Source: an uncultured Muribaculaceae bacterium
Lineage (GTDB): Bacteria; Bacteroidota; Bacteroidia; Bacteroidales; Muribaculaceae
DNA: 64,000 bases
Direction: 5' to 3'
Assembly: GCA_910578095.1 (NCBI GenBank)
Contig: CAJTOZ010000004.1
Span: 56,952 to 120,951, forward strand
Shown here piece after piece: positions 52,347 through 63,743 of the stretch. Below the pieces are notes generated by a model. The model was not told the DNA's origin, ran no database searches, and saw only the letters and a program-made list of their open reading frames with translations. The stretch's first letter is position 1. Each line of letters begins with the position of its first letter. A program made the translations under genes and the position numbers.

Positions 52347-53729
52347 TTACTTATTTTTGATGATCTGCGCCATGAACTCGCACTCGCACACGATCTTATC
52401 GCCTACGAAAGCGCGTCCTTTCATCACAGCCATGCCGCGGCGCAGTTCTGTCATGAACGATACGTGGAATATGAGCGTGTCGCCCGGCACCACTTTCTGA
52501 CGGAACTTCACGTTGTCGATCTTCATGAAGTAGGTGGAGTAGCGTTCGGGTTCGTCGACGGTGCTGAGCACAAGCAGTCCGCCGGTCTGGGCCATGGCCT
52601 CTACGAGCAGCACACCGGGCATTACCGGTTCCTGCGGGAAGTGGCCGAGGAAGAAGGGCTCGTTGGTGGTTACGTTCTTGACGCCCACGATATAGCTGTC
52701 GCCCTTATCTATGATCTTGTCGACAAGCAGGAAGGGATAGCGGTGGGGCAGGTGCTCGCGGATGCTGTTGTTGTCCATCAGCGGGGTGGCGTTGGGATCG
52801 TAGGCCGGGGCCTGTATGTCCTGACGCTTGATGTCGCGACGCAGATCCTTGGCCAGACGCGTGTTGATGGCGTGTCCGGGCTTTGTGGCTATGACCTTTC
52901 CCTTGAGAGGACGACCAATGAGAGCGAGGTCGCCTACGATGTCGAGGAGTTTGTGGCGGGCAGGCTCATTGTCGTGTGTGAGGGGCTTGGAGTTGATGTA
53001 GCCGAATCCGTCGACGGTGCGGCGTGCCACACCCATGGTGTCGGCTATCTTGTCCAGGCTCTCCTGGCTGAGGGGGGAATCGTAGATCACGATGGCGTTG
53101 TCCAGGTCGCCGCCTTTGATATAGCCGGCCTGCACGAGGGGCTCGATCTCCCGCACGAATACGAAAGTGCGTGCATCGGCAATCTCTTTGCCGAACTCTT
53201 CGAGATGCTCCATGGATGCGTACTGGTTGGAGAGCACGGGCGATTCGAAGTTGACCTTCACTTCCACGCTGAATTCGTCGTCGGGAAGGATGAGTATTTT
53301 GGAGCCGGTGGCTTCGTCGGCTATTTCAATTTTGTGTTTCACCACATAGTAGTCCTTGTCGGCCTTCTGTTCCTGCAGTCCGGCTTGCGCTATGGCATCG
53401 AACCAGGGACGGGCGCTGCCGTCGAGAATGGGCACTTCGGGAGCGTTTACGCGAATGAGCGCGTTGTCCACGCCGGAAGCATAGAGTGCAGCCATGAGGT
53501 GCTCGATGGTGCTGACGGAGGTCTCGCCGCGGGCTACAACGGTGCCTCGCTGCGTGTTCACAACGTTTTCCGCGAGAGCGTCCACAATGGGCTCGCCTTC
53601 GAGGTCGGTACGCTGGAATTTGTATCCGTGGCCTTCGGGAGCAGGCATCACGGTGGCTTCCACAGTGGCGCCTGTGTGCAGTCCTTTACCGGAGAGGGTG
53701 AAGGGGGTGCTGAGAGTGAGTTGCTTCAT
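52347..53729 (-). CDS. lpxC/fabZ: Bifunctional LpxC deacetylase-FabZ dehydratase
   Basis: 460 residues. The LpxC part (1-310) has the zinc-site [16 protein letters not shown], then [17 protein letters not shown] and [14 protein letters not shown]. The FabZ part (about 315-460) has [20 protein letters not shown] and [20 protein letters not shown]. The first domain deacetylates UDP-3-O-acyl-GlcNAc (committed lipid A step); the second dehydrates 3-hydroxyacyl-ACP. This fusion is usual in Bacteroidota. It starts 12 nt after lpxD. Confidence 0.97.
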   Translation of the reverse strand: MKQLTLSTPFTLSGKGLHTGATVEATVMPAPEGHGYKFQRTDLEGEPIVDALAENVVNTQRGTVVARGETSVSTIEHLMAALYASGVDNALIRVNAPEVPILDGSARPWFDAIAQAGLQEQKADKDYYVVKHKIEIADEATGSKILILPDDEFSVEVKVNFESPVLSNQYASMEHLEEFGKEIADARTFVFVREIEPLVQAGYIKGGDLDNAIVIYDSPLSQESLDKIADTMGVARRTVDGFGYINSKPLTHDNEPARHKLLDIVGDLALIGRPLKGKVIATKPGHAINTRLAKDLRRDIKRQDIQAPAYDPNATPLMDNNSIREHLPHRYPFLLVDKIIDKGDSYIVGVKNVTTNEPFFLGHFPQEPVMPGVLLVEAMAQTGGLLVLSTVDEPERYSTYFMKIDNVKFRQKVVPGDTLIFHVSFMTELRRGMAVMKGRAFVGDKIVCECEFMAQIIKNK

Positions 53730-53741
53730 TGCTGTATGTTG

Positions 53742-54767
53742 TTATTTTTTTATTTCTTTTTCGAGTGCTGCCAGACGGGCGAAAGCATCGGGGAGGCGCT
53801 TGAGGTACACTGCCTGGCGCGCGAAGTCGCCGGCAGGAACGGCGGGGTAGCCCATGAGGCGGGCACCGTCGGCCACATTGTTCGGGATGCCGCTCTGGGC
53901 GCCTATCTGCACGTGGTCTCCCACGCTGATATGTCCGGCAAAGCCCACTTGTCCGCCTACCATGCAATGACTGCCGAGTTTTGTGCTTCCGGCTATGCCG
54001 CTCTGGGCTGCCATGACGGTGTGGGTGCCGATCTCCACATTATGGGCCACCTGGATGAGGTTGTCGAGTTTTGTGCCTTGACCTATGCGTGTGGCGCCCA
54101 TTGTGGCGCGGTCGACTGTGGTGTTGGCACCGATTTCCACATCGTCGGCTATCTCGACGATTCCGATCTGCGGTATTTTGCTGTAGCTGCCGTCTGCTTC
54201 AGGAGCGAACCCAAAGCCGTCGGACCCTACGACAACGCCCGCATGCAGCACGCAACGCGCGCCCACACGGCAGTTGTGGTAGATTTTCACGCCGGGATAG
54301 AGCACGGTGTCGTCGCCGACGGTTGCTCCGGCACCGACATATGCCTGGGGATAGATTTTTACATTGCGTCCCAGACGGGCGCCCGCGCCTATATATGCAA
54401 AAGCACCGATATAGGCACCCTCGGGAATCTCGACGCCTTCGGCCACGAAACTGGGCTGCTCGATGCCGGTGGGACGTGCGTTGACCACGGCATCTACCAT
54501 CTGCAGGAGCCGCGAAAGGGTGGAGTAGGGGTCGTCCACCCGTATAAGTGTGGCGGCCACAGGGCGTTCGGCCACAAAATCGCGGCGCACGAGCACTATT
54601 GACGCGCGTGTGTCGTAGATGTGGTGGGTGTATTTGGGATTTGCCAGGAATGTGATGGCACCGGGATACCCTTCCTCTATCTTGGCAAAATTATCGACGG
54701 AGGCATTCTCATCGCCCTCGACGGTGCCGCCGACTGCGGCGGCTATCTGGCTTGCAGTGAATTTCAT
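53742..54767 (-). CDS. lpxD: UDP-3-O-acylglucosamine N-acyltransferase
   Basis: 341 residues. An N-terminal uridine-binding domain ([40 protein letters not shown]) leads to a long hexapeptide beta-helix ([40 protein letters not shown]). The catalytic His is in [19 protein letters not shown]-terminal helix follows. It adds the second acyl chain in lipid A synthesis. It is first of the lpxD-lpxC/fabZ-lpxA operon. Confidence 0.96.
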   Translation of the reverse strand: MKFTASQIAAAVGGTVEGDENASVDNFAKIEEGYPGAITFLANPKYTHHIYDTRASIVLVRRDFVAERPVAATLIRVDDPYSTLSRLLQMVDAVVNARPTGIEQPSFVAEGVEIPEGAYIGAFAYIGAGARLGRNVKIYPQAYVGAGATVGDDTVLYPGVKIYHNCRVGARCVLHAGVVVGSDGFGFAPEADGSYSKIPQIGIVEIADDVEIGANTTVDRATMGATRIGQGTKLDNLIQVAHNVEIGTHTVMAAQSGIAGSTKLGSHCMVGGQVGFAGHISVGDHVQIGAQSGIPNNVADGARLMGYPAVPAGDFARQAVYLKRLPDAFARLAALEKEIKK

Positions 54768-54897
54768 TTTCGGATGCTCAAAACTTCTGCAAAGTTGCTA
54801 AAAAAAATCCAAACGGCAGCTATATACGCCCCGAAAAGTTGCCCGTATAGGCAGTTTAGAGCATATATGGTGACAAATAGCCGAGCGCAGTCCCCGG

Positions 54898-56127
54898 CTA
54901 CACTTCGTTAAGGTCGTGGCCCATGCGCTCTTTTTTGGTGTGCATGTAGCGGAAATTGTAGGGATTCGGAGCCACTTCTATGGGCACATTTTCCACCACT
55001 TCCAGCCCGTAGCCTTCGAGACCGATGCGTTTTATGGGGTTGTTGGTGAGCAGGCGCATCTTGCGTATGCCGAGCAGATTGAGAATCTGCGCCCCTACGC
55101 CGTAGTCGCGTTCATCGGCGTCGTGGCCAAGATGGATGTTGGCTTCTACCGTGTCAAGGCCTTGCTCCTGAAGCTTGTAGGCGCGTATCTTGTCCATGAG
55201 GCCGATGCCGCGTCCTTCCTGATTGAGATATACCACGGCGCCGCGTCCCTCTTTCTCTATCATCTGGAGGGCCCGGTGCAGCTGCTCGCCGCAGTCGCAC
55301 CGCATGGAGCCGAAGATATCGCCCGTGGCGCAGGATGAGTGCACGCGCACCAGTGCTGGCTCGTCGGTGTGCAGGTCGCCCTTGATGATGGCGATGTGTT
55401 CGAGGCCATTGCTTTTCTGGCGGAAGGGAATGAGGCGGAAATGGCCGTAGGCTGTGGGCATGTCCACTTCCACGCCTTCTTCCACGAGCTGTTCGTTGGC
55501 CATACGGTAGGCGATGAGGTCGCGTATGCTCACAAGCTTCATGCCCCATGCATCAGCGTGGGTGCGCAGCTCAGGCAGACGCATCATGCTGCCGTCGTCG
55601 GCCATTATCTCCATCAGCGCAGCTGCGGGGGCAAGGCCTGCGAGGCGTGCCAGATCGACGGCTGCCTCGGTGTGGCCAGCACGGCGCAGCACGCCCTGCT
55701 CCTGAGCGTACAGGGGATTTATGTGGCCCGGGCGGCCGAATGTGGCGGGAGTGGATGTGGGGTCGGCGAGGGCGCGTATGGTGGCGCAACGGTCGTGGGC
55801 GCTCACGCCGGTGGTGCAGCCGTCGAGTTTGTCGACGGTGACAGTGAACGGAGTGCCCAGCACCGAAGTGTTGTTTTCCACCTGGTGGGGCAGATCGAGT
55901 TCTTTCGCGCGGTTTATAGTGATGGGCGCGCAGAGTACGCCGCGCGCGTTTTTGAGCATGAAATTGATCTGCTCGGGGGTTACTTTTTCTGCGGCAACGA
56001 TGAAGTCGCCTTCGTTCTCGCGGTCTTCATCGTCGACCACGATCACCATTTTTCCGGCACGTATGTCGGCAATAGCATCTGCTATGGCGTCAAGCTTGAT
56101 TTTCTGTTGCATCATCTTCGGGTGCAT
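54898..56127 (-). CDS. ribBA: Bifunctional DHBP synthase-GTP cyclohydrolase II
   Basis: 409 residues. The RibB part has [20 protein letters not shown] and [20 protein letters not shown]. The RibA part (about 205-409) has [18 protein letters not shown] with zinc Cys and [16 protein letters not shown]. Both start riboflavin synthesis, from ribulose 5-phosphate and from GTP. The start lies 38 nt inside the end of the LptF/G gene; internal Met5 or Met6 are also possible, and all overlap it. It ends 131 nt before lpxD. Confidence 0.96.
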   Translation of the reverse strand: MHPKMMQQKIKLDAIADAIADIRAGKMVIVVDDEDRENEGDFIVAAEKVTPEQINFMLKNARGVLCAPITINRAKELDLPHQVENNTSVLGTPFTVTVDKLDGCTTGVSAHDRCATIRALADPTSTPATFGRPGHINPLYAQEQGVLRRAGHTEAAVDLARLAGLAPAAALMEIMADDGSMMRLPELRTHADAWGMKLVSIRDLIAYRMANEQLVEEGVEVDMPTAYGHFRLIPFRQKSNGLEHIAIIKGDLHTDEPALVRVHSSCATGDIFGSMRCDCGEQLHRALQMIEKEGRGAVVYLNQEGRGIGLMDKIRAYKLQEQGLDTVEANIHLGHDADERDYGVGAQILNLLGIRKMRLLTNNPIKRIGLEGYGLEVVENVPIEVAPNPYNFRYMHTKKERMGHDLNEV

Positions 56128-57910
56128 TGAAAAGATTTGTCAGTTTTCGCGTTGTATCTTCAATCACGGCCATGCGCGAGGGCGTGGCGCGGAATGGATA
56201 TTGATTCAGGAGATTTATCACCCGGGTGTCGCGCGAGTTGGAGAGATAGTCCACGAGGTTGTTTAGCCCGGCGTTAAGCGACGCTGTGGTCTTGCCGGCG
56301 AAAATGCGCCTCCACCTGGGACGGCTGCTGAGCTCGGCCTGCACCTTTGCCTCAGCTTCCGCCTGGGTGTGCAGCAGGGCGAGTGCATGTGCGGGCTGCA
56401 CCTCTTCTATGATCATCTCTTTTACTTCAAGTGTGCGCGGCAGTTCGCGGCCGGTGATGCGGCGCATCAGAGCCACATAGGCGTCGAAGTTGAACACGGC
56501 GCTGTCGCCCACGGCTTTATAGGTGAAAAAGACACCCATCGGCAGCAGCACCATGGAGCTGAGCCATATGCCTTCCCACACCTCCACTTTGCCGTCGCGG
56601 GCCATCTTGTAGCCGGCGTTGTCGATTATGAAATACACAATGAAGAGCAACACGCTCACCACCAGCGGAGTGCCCAGACCACCCTTCTTGATGATGGCGC
56701 CGAGAGGGGCGCCGATGAAGAAGAATATGAGGCAGGCGAACGAAAGGGTGAATTTTCGCTGAAGCTCGATTTCGTGGCGGCGCATGAGTTTGGCCTGGTC
56801 GTTGAGGGCGAGGCTCCGGAACTCATATTCCTGACGTTGTCTCTTGGCCATGGACAGCGCCTGTGTGAGGTATGTCTTGGCCATAGCCGGCGTGGGCGCG
56901 CCGAACACTGAGTCGAGATCTATGTCCTCCGCGCGCAGCCTTGTGTGCGTGGCACGTCCCGGCGCGTGGCGCGACGCAGCGAAGCCGCGGTTGCTGCCTA
57001 TGCCCATGACGGGGGCCTTTTTAAGGTCGGCGGCATAGACACCGCCTATGCTGTCCACCTGCATGCCTATGCTGTCGATGCTGGCGCGTAGCTGGCTGAT
57101 GTTCTGTCCCACGTATTGGCTGCGTATGCCGCCTTCGTCCATACGGTTGAAATTGGCGTCGAAGGCAAAGTATATCTGCTTGTCGGCAAAGTTCTCACGG
57201 CGGAACGGCATGTAACGTGCCGATGCATTACCCATGGAATTGTCGCGCAGGTTTTCAAACATCTCTCCATGATAAAGGTGCAGAAACAGGCGTGTCTTGT
57301 CCTCCGTGAAACTGAATTTTCCGCTGTCGGCGAGAATCACGCGAGAGTTGTCCAACCCGTTGGTGACATCATATATTATCATGTCGTAGAGCATACCCGT
57401 CTCGGGATTTTTGTGCTCTATGTACAGGTTCATGTTGGGGATCTGGTCGTAGAAAGATCTCTCCGGGATTTCCACTTCCGGCGATTTCTGTCTCACGCTG
57501 AACAGCAGAGTGTACATGCGGCTCTGGGCTATCGGCAGCAAATTGTTCTGGAAAAAGAATGCGCCTATGCTGATGAGTGTCATCAGCACGATGAGCGGAC
57601 GCATGATCTTGAACAGCGACACACCCGAGGCCTTCATGGCCGTGAGCTCAAATTTCTCGCCGAGGTTGCCGAATGTCATGAGCGATGCGAGCAGGACGGC
57701 AAGCGGTAGGGCCGTGGGCACGAATGTTACTGCGGCATAGAAGAATAGTTCGCCCAGTACGTCTATCGACAGTCCTTTTCCCACAAGGTCGTCGATGGTG
57801 CGCCACAAAAACTGCATGAGCACCACGAAGAGCGATATGAAAAATGTCATGGTGAACACCGGCAGAAACCGCTGCAACATGAACGTATATAGTCGCTTTA
57901 TTCTGAACAT
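56090..57910 (-). CDS. LptF/LptG (YjgP/YjgQ) LPS-export permease
   Basis: 606 residues. Three N-terminal membrane helices ([60 protein letters not shown]) precede a large periplasmic region (about 125-430). Further C-terminal helices follow ([40 protein letters not shown]). It pairs with LptB to move LPS from the inner membrane. Only one permease gene is here, so whether it is F or G is unclear. It is upstream of ribBA and the lpx genes, giving an envelope-biogenesis block. Confidence 0.9.
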   Translation of the reverse strand: MFRIKRLYTFMLQRFLPVFTMTFFISLFVVLMQFLWRTIDDLVGKGLSIDVLGELFFYAAVTFVPTALPLAVLLASLMTFGNLGEKFELTAMKASGVSLFKIMRPLIVLMTLISIGAFFFQNNLLPIAQSRMYTLLFSVRQKSPEVEIPERSFYDQIPNMNLYIEHKNPETGMLYDMIIYDVTNGLDNSRVILADSGKFSFTEDKTRLFLHLYHGEMFENLRDNSMGNASARYMPFRRENFADKQIYFAFDANFNRMDEGGIRSQYVGQNISQLRASIDSIGMQVDSIGGVYAADLKKAPVMGIGSNRGFAASRHAPGRATHTRLRAEDIDLDSVFGAPTPAMAKTYLTQALSMAKRQRQEYEFRSLALNDQAKLMRRHEIELQRKFTLSFACLIFFFIGAPLGAIIKKGGLGTPLVVSVLLFIVYFIIDNAGYKMARDGKVEVWEGIWLSSMVLLPMGVFFTYKAVGDSAVFNFDAYVALMRRITGRELPRTLEVKEMIIEEVQPAHALALLHTQAEAEAKVQAELSSRPRWRRIFAGKTTASLNAGLNNLVDYLSNSRDTRVINLLNQYPFRATPSRMAVIEDTTRKLTNLFNAPEDDATENQA

Positions 57911-57936
57911 TATCGGTATAAGGGCATAAAACGCTG

Positions 57937-57944
57937 CAAAGATA
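57937..57944 (-). promoter_or_regulatory. -7 box for the LptF/G-ribBA unit
   Basis: The minus strand reads TATCTTTG, about 26 nt before ATG 57910. A TTG lies 17 bp further upstream, shorter than the usual 19-21. Confidence 0.6.
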
Positions 57945-58036
57945 CTGATTTTTTGCCGGACAATCCTAAAAAAAGCGCCGTGTGCCCAACAATATTTGTT
58001 ATTACCGTGTTTTAATTAAAATTTAACATCACTGAT

Positions 58037-58963
58037 ATGAAAAAATCTTTACTCATAGCGGCAGTTGCCGCTTTTGCACCGGTAGCCATGATGGCGCAGG
58101 CTGCTGAATTAGGGAAAATATATGTGGTTCCGGTGGATGCCGCCGGAAAACTCCCGGCAGCTGTCGAAGGTGGCTATGAGGGAATGGTGGAGATGACCGG
58201 TGGCAGCGTGGCCGGCGGAATGTCGGCAAAGGAAGTGGCCATCAATGGCGCAGGCTTCATCTTCTATGCCGCCGGCACCTCTGAAAGCGGTGGAGCTGCC
58301 GCCACCACCTATGGACTGCCTATATGGGCGGTGCGTCCTGCCATTATCGGTATGGAGAATCCGCTCAACATCACCGGAGGGTACGCTCCCGTGCCGGTGG
58401 GTGTGTATGATATCACTTTTTATCAGCTCCCCGGATATAACTATTTCAACGTGGTGCGCTCCGACGAGCCCACTGTGGTGGATTATCCGTCGCAAGTCTA
58501 TATCGTGAGCCAGAACGGCTCCCAGATAGCGGTTCCCGGTGCCGACGGTGTCTACTCCGATGATCTTGTGCTTCCGGCCTCTTTCCGTGTGTCGTACGAG
58601 CCCGACTACGACCTGAAAGCCGCTATCTACGGACCTGCTGCCGGCACTACCCTTGTCAACGACGAGGAGCTGCCTCTCGCACTCAGGGAAAACACCGGCG
58701 CTGTAATATCATATGCTGCCGATGGCGGCCTGAAATCCGGCGATAAAGTCACAGTCACCATAAATATTCTTCCGGGCAGCGAAAGCATCCTTGTGAAGAA
58801 AATCAAGACCACAGCTATCAGCGATATCGAAGCCGACGGCGACGCCCCCGCAGTTTATTACGATCTCGGTGGCCGCGCCCTTTCCGGCACGCCTTCCGCA
58901 CCCGGTGTTTACATCGTGCGCCGTGGCGCGAGTGTGAGCAAGGTTGCCGTGGGCGTCCTTTAG
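58037..58963 (+). CDS. Secreted protein with a beta-rich C-terminal tail, unknown
   Basis: 308 residues. A signal peptide (MKKSLLIAAVAAFAPVAMMA) is followed by a beta-rich middle of unknown fold. The last 45 residues (DLGGRALSGTPSAPGVYIVR, then RGASVSKVAVGVL) resemble the C-terminal tails seen on many secreted Bacteroidota proteins, similar to short T9SS-type sorting domains. If so, it is exported to the surface; that is inference. No enzyme motif was seen. Confidence 0.6.
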   Translation: MKKSLLIAAVAAFAPVAMMAQAAELGKIYVVPVDAAGKLPAAVEGGYEGMVEMTGGSVAGGMSAKEVAINGAGFIFYAAGTSESGGAAATTYGLPIWAVRPAIIGMENPLNITGGYAPVPVGVYDITFYQLPGYNYFNVVRSDEPTVVDYPSQVYIVSQNGSQIAVPGADGVYSDDLVLPASFRVSYEPDYDLKAAIYGPAAGTTLVNDEELPLALRENTGAVISYAADGGLKSGDKVTVTINILPGSESILVKKIKTTAISDIEADGDAPAVYYDLGGRALSGTPSAPGVYIVRRGASVSKVAVGVL

Positions 58964-59012
58964 CCCCCGTATCCACATTCAGGATTTTCTTTTCTGCCAT
59001 AACTATATACGA

Positions 59013-59046
59013 CCGCAGCCCGGAGCCGTGAGGTTCCGGGCTGCGG
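59013..59046. terminator. Possible bidirectional terminator between convergent genes
   Basis: A 12-bp stem CCGCAGCCCGGA (59013-59024) pairs with 59035-59046, with a 10-nt loop. T-runs are weak on both sides. It sits between the secreted protein gene and the ABC-F gene. Confidence 0.55.
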
Positions 59047-59065
59047 CACGTCCATGCGATAGCCA

Positions 59066-61033
<1,968 letters not shown>

Positions 61034-61037
61034 GTCG

Positions 61038-61045
61038 CAAAGGTA
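61038..61045 (-). promoter_or_regulatory. -7 box directly before the ABC-F gene
   Basis: The minus strand reads TACCTTTG and ends 4 nt before ATG 61033. A transcript starting at the usual distance would have no leader. No -33 TTG at 19-21 bp was seen. Confidence 0.55.
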
Positions 61046-61080
61046 CAAAAAATAGCCGATACGGCAGTCATTGGCCCCCG

Positions 61081-62154
61081 TTATCTGTTGACTATCCCTA
61101 CTTGCCGGCGCACGCTTTCCTCATGAACGGCTGCGAGCACGGCACGCACAAAGTCGGGGTTGAGGCCGCGCTCGGCAGCCTGGTTGCAGCGCTTGTCGAT
61201 GAGGGCCTTGTAGCGGTCGGGCTGCACCACGGCTATGCCTTCGCGCTGCTTGTGGAGGCCTATCTCGTCGCTTACGGCCATACGCTCGGCGAGGATGTCG
61301 AGGAGGCGGTCGTCGATACGGTCTATTTCCTCGCGCATGGCCTCGAGACGGTCGGAGGAGGTGCCTGCATTGCTGCGCAGCTTAAGTGTTGCAATGATAT
61401 CGGCAAGCTCCGTAGGCGTGATCTGCTGTCGGGCATCGCTCAGCGCCGCTCCCGGGCAGCAGTGGCATTCCACCATAAGGCCGTCGAATCCCATGTCCAT
61501 GGCCTGCTGCGCCAGCTCGCCCACAATCTCGCTGCGTCCGCCTATGTGGCTTGGGTCGCACAGCAGTGGCAAGCCCGGGATGCGGCGGTGCAGTTCTATG
61601 GGCACCCGCCAGATGGGCGAATTGCGGTAGTACGTCTCTCCGTAGGCGCTGAAGCCGCGGTGCACCGCTCCGAGGCGCGTTATACCTGCGGCGTTGAGCC
61701 TCTCGAGGGCTCCTATCCACAGGTCGATGTCGGGGCTGACAGGATTTTTTACGAGCACAGGGATGTTTCGTCCGCAGGCGCGTAGAGTGTCGGCTATCTC
61801 CTGTACGGCAAACGGATTGGCGGTGGTGCGCGCGCCTATCCATAGTATATCGATTCCGGCGCTGAGAGCGGCATGCACGTGGGCGGCCGTGGCCACTTCC
61901 GTGGCGGCGAGCATTCCGCAGCTGCGTGCCGCACGCATTATCCAGGGCAGCGCATTCTCGCCATATCCTTCGAATCCTCCCGGCTTGGTGCGCGGCTTCC
62001 ATGCGCCGGCGCGCAGCACGCGCACCCCGGTCTCACGCAGGGCAATGGCTGTGAACATCATCTGCTCTTCGCTCTCGGCACTGCACGGGCCCGCAATGAT
62101 TATGGGACGGCGCGAGTGGGCGCCGTCGGGCAGTTCGATGGGGTCGAGTGTCAT
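61081..62154 (-). CDS. Bifunctional DAHP synthase-chorismate mutase
   Basis: 357 residues. The N-terminal DAHP synthase (KDPS/DAHPS type) has RPIIIAGPCSAESEEQMMF, RAGAWKPRTKPGGFEGYG and ATEVATAAHVHAALSAGIDI. The C-terminal chorismate mutase (type II, from about 265) has LEAMREEIDRIDDRLLDILA. It makes DAHP, the first shikimate intermediate, and also rearranges chorismate to prephenate for Phe/Tyr. Fused arrangement is common in Bacteroidota. It overlaps the Lrp gene by 4 nt, so it is coupled to that regulator. Confidence 0.95.
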   Translation of the reverse strand: MTLDPIELPDGAHSRRPIIIAGPCSAESEEQMMFTAIALRETGVRVLRAGAWKPRTKPGGFEGYGENALPWIMRAARSCGMLAATEVATAAHVHAALSAGIDILWIGARTTANPFAVQEIADTLRACGRNIPVLVKNPVSPDIDLWIGALERLNAAGITRLGAVHRGFSAYGETYYRNSPIWRVPIELHRRIPGLPLLCDPSHIGGRSEIVGELAQQAMDMGFDGLMVECHCCPGAALSDARQQITPTELADIIATLKLRSNAGTSSDRLEAMREEIDRIDDRLLDILAERMAVSDEIGLHKQREGIAVVQPDRYKALIDKRCNQAAERGLNPDFVRAVLAAVHEESVRRQVGIVNR

Positions 62155-62639
62155 TTCGCGTTGTCGGCTTCATTGATGCCTGTGCCCACGGGCACCTGAC
62201 GGCGGAAGGCTTCCTTGAAGGATATCATGGTCTCGGTGCGTGCGAGGCCCAATGCCTGTATCTGGTCTTGAAGGATGGTGAGAAGATGGTCGTTGTTGCG
62301 GGCGTATAGTTTCACGAATATGTCGTATTGCCCGGTGGTGAAGTGGCATTCCACCACCTCGGGTATCTTGCGCAACTCGGAAATCACATGGTTGAATTGC
62401 GCCGGATCGCGCAGGTAGAAACCTACGTAGGCGCATGTCTCATAGCCTACTGCCGCCGGGTTCACCAGACATTCCGAGCCTTGAATCACACCCGCTGCCG
62501 TGAGACGCTGGATGCGCTGGTGCACGGCGGCACCGCTGACGCCACACTCGCGGGCTATTTCCAGATAAGGTTTACGGGCGTTGGCCGAAAGCATTCTCAG
62601 AATGCTAAGGTCAAGTTTGTCGAACTGTTGGCGGTTCAT
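62151..62639 (-). CDS. Lrp/AsnC family transcription regulator
   Basis: 162 residues. An AsnC-type HTH is N-terminal (KLDLSILRMLSANARKPYLE, then IARECGVSGAAVHQRIQRL). A RAM (ligand-binding) domain is C-terminal (YVGFYLRDPAQFNHVISELR, CHFTTGQYDIFVKLYARNND). It binds amino acids as effectors and regulates amino-acid metabolism. The partner gene makes aromatic precursors, so it may respond to aromatic amino acids. A palindrome in its own promoter region could be its autoregulatory site. Confidence 0.93.
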   Translation of the reverse strand: MNRQQFDKLDLSILRMLSANARKPYLEIARECGVSGAAVHQRIQRLTAAGVIQGSECLVNPAAVGYETCAYVGFYLRDPAQFNHVISELRKIPEVVECHFTTGQYDIFVKLYARNNDHLLTILQDQIQALGLARTETMISFKEAFRRQVPVGTGINEADNAK

Positions 62640-62651
62640 GGCTGAATTATT

Positions 62652-62666
62652 TTCTTATTATAAGAA
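62652..62666. promoter_or_regulatory. 15-nt palindrome, possible Lrp operator
   Basis: TTCTTATTATAAGAA is a perfect 6-bp inverted repeat around a 3-nt centre (TTCTTA-TTA-TAAGAA). It lies between the lrp -7 box (62685-62692) and ATG 62639, about 13 nt before the start, as an autoregulatory operator might. Lrp binding is inference. Confidence 0.5.
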
Positions 62667-62684
62667 TAGTTGAAAATTTGCTTG

Positions 62685-62716
62685 CAAAATTACTGTTTTT
62701 ACGCCATATCTGCAAA
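62685..62716 (-). promoter_or_regulatory. lrp promoter with -33 and -7 elements
   Basis: The minus strand reads TTTG (62716-62713), 20-bp spacer, TAATTTTG (62692-62685): a full Bacteroidota promoter for lrp-DAHP synthase. Confidence 0.75.
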
Positions 62717-62829
62717 TAACTGCAGGTGTTTCGCTGTTTGTCGAAGCAAAAATCTGGACCGCCGTTGGTGCCAGTTTTAAAAAAACGCAAATTTGTCGGA
62801 TTTTTTTTCATCATTTGCGTTCTAAATAA

Positions 62830-62837
62830 TATCTTTG
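62830..62837 (+). promoter_or_regulatory. -7 box for the pRiA4b ORF-3-like gene
   Basis: TATCTTTG fits the consensus, about 54 nt before ATG 62892. Confidence 0.6.
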
Positions 62838-62891
62838 CATCGGATTTCAACACGAGGTCCCACGCAACACAGCACAAAACCATCTCAAAAT

Positions 62892-63452
62892 ATGATTTTC
62901 AATTTTCGCATTGTATCCGACGAAGTCGACAACTTCAAACGTGAAATCAAAATTGACGCCGAGGCTACCTTCCTCGATCTTAAAAACGCGATATGCGATG
63001 CCGTAGGCTACGACAAGAACCAGATGTGTTCTTTCTTCCTCTGCGACCGCAACTGGGAGAAGGAGAAGGAAATCACCCTGGAGGACATGGGTTCTGATTC
63101 CGATCAAGACGTATGGCTCATGGAGGATTCCGTGCTGAGCGATTTCATAGACGATGAAGGACAGAAGATGCTCTTTACGTTCGACTACTTCACCGACCGT
63201 AACTTCTTCATTGAGATGCGCGAGCTTATCACCGGCAAGAATCTCAAGGACCCGCTGTGCACGCTCTCTCTCGGCGTTGCCCCCGCGCAGAACGTCGATC
63301 TTGATGAGTTCGACGCCAAGGTAGATGCCAAAGCAGCTGCCAAGGCCGCGGCTTCCATCGACGATCTTGATGCCGACTTTTATGGCAACGACCAGTTCAA
63401 CGATGACGAATTCGATGCCGCCGGTTTCGATGAAATGACATTCGACGAATAA
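62892..63452 (+). CDS. Plasmid pRiA4b ORF-3-like protein
   Basis: 186 residues. An N-terminal domain (MIFNFRIVSDEVDNFKREIK, LDLKNAICDAVGYDKNQMCS) resembles the pRiA4b ORF-3-like fold, a ubiquitin-like beta-grasp of unknown role. After about residue 115 it becomes very acidic (DLDEFDAKVDAKAAAKAAAS, DDLDADFYGNDQFNDDEFD). Cytoplasmic, function unknown. It starts from its own promoter and ends before a strong terminator. To my recollection it is a common Bacteroidales gene. Confidence 0.8.
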   Translation: MIFNFRIVSDEVDNFKREIKIDAEATFLDLKNAICDAVGYDKNQMCSFFLCDRNWEKEKEITLEDMGSDSDQDVWLMEDSVLSDFIDDEGQKMLFTFDYFTDRNFFIEMRELITGKNLKDPLCTLSLGVAPAQNVDLDEFDAKVDAKAAAKAAASIDDLDADFYGNDQFNDDEFDAAGFDEMTFDE

Positions 63453-63478
63453 GCCTTATCAGGATAATGATATTTATG

Positions 63479-63499
63479 CCGCGGGCCATGTGCCCGCGG
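63479..63499 (+). terminator. Terminator of the pRiA4b ORF-3-like gene
   Basis: The stem CCGCGGGC (63479-63486) pairs with GCCCGCGG (63492-63499), loop CATGT, followed by TTCTTTTT. It lies 26 nt after the stop. Confidence 0.85.
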
Positions 63500-63512
63500 T
63501 TCTTTTTAATGC

Positions 63513-63566
63513 TTATCCGCAAAAGTACCCAAGGTTTTATTCTCAATGTAGGGACGTGCCTTTGGC
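63513..63566 (+). repeat. Truncated second copy of the palindromic element
   Basis: 54 nt identical to 19248-19301 with one mismatch (T to G at the ninth A/T-run site). It holds the left inverted repeat and the first internal arm, then stops at CTTTGGC. From 63567 the sequence differs and belongs to an IS-like region. The right half is not in the window. Confidence 0.85.
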
Positions 63567-63679
63567 TACAGTACATGACAATTTTTAAAACGCTGTCAAT
63601 TAGGCACAAAAGGCTTATTGGATTAAATATCGTTAAATTGCGGCTTTATATAAGCCCCTGATAGGTAGCGGGAAAAGAG

Positions 63680-63743
63680 ATGTGGCATCTTGGTTTGTTT
63701 AAGGTAAAAAACGAACAGTCCTTAAAACACCAGGATGCCACAT
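63680..63743 (+). promoter_or_regulatory. Long hairpin that covers the transposase start codon
   Basis: The left arm ATGTGGCATCTTGGT (63680-63694) pairs with ACCAGGATGCCACAT (63729-63743), with one G-T pair, and an inner stem (63696-63704 with 63720-63729, one bulge) extends it. The right arm ends on the first two bases of the start ATG (63742-63744). A transcript arriving from outside would hide the start. Confidence 0.7.

Noticed and set aside
52332..54602. A 756-residue open frame on the plus strand opposite lpxA-lpxC-lpxD
   Set aside because: Antisense to three clear lpx genes; it has shadow-like composition and no promoter or motif.
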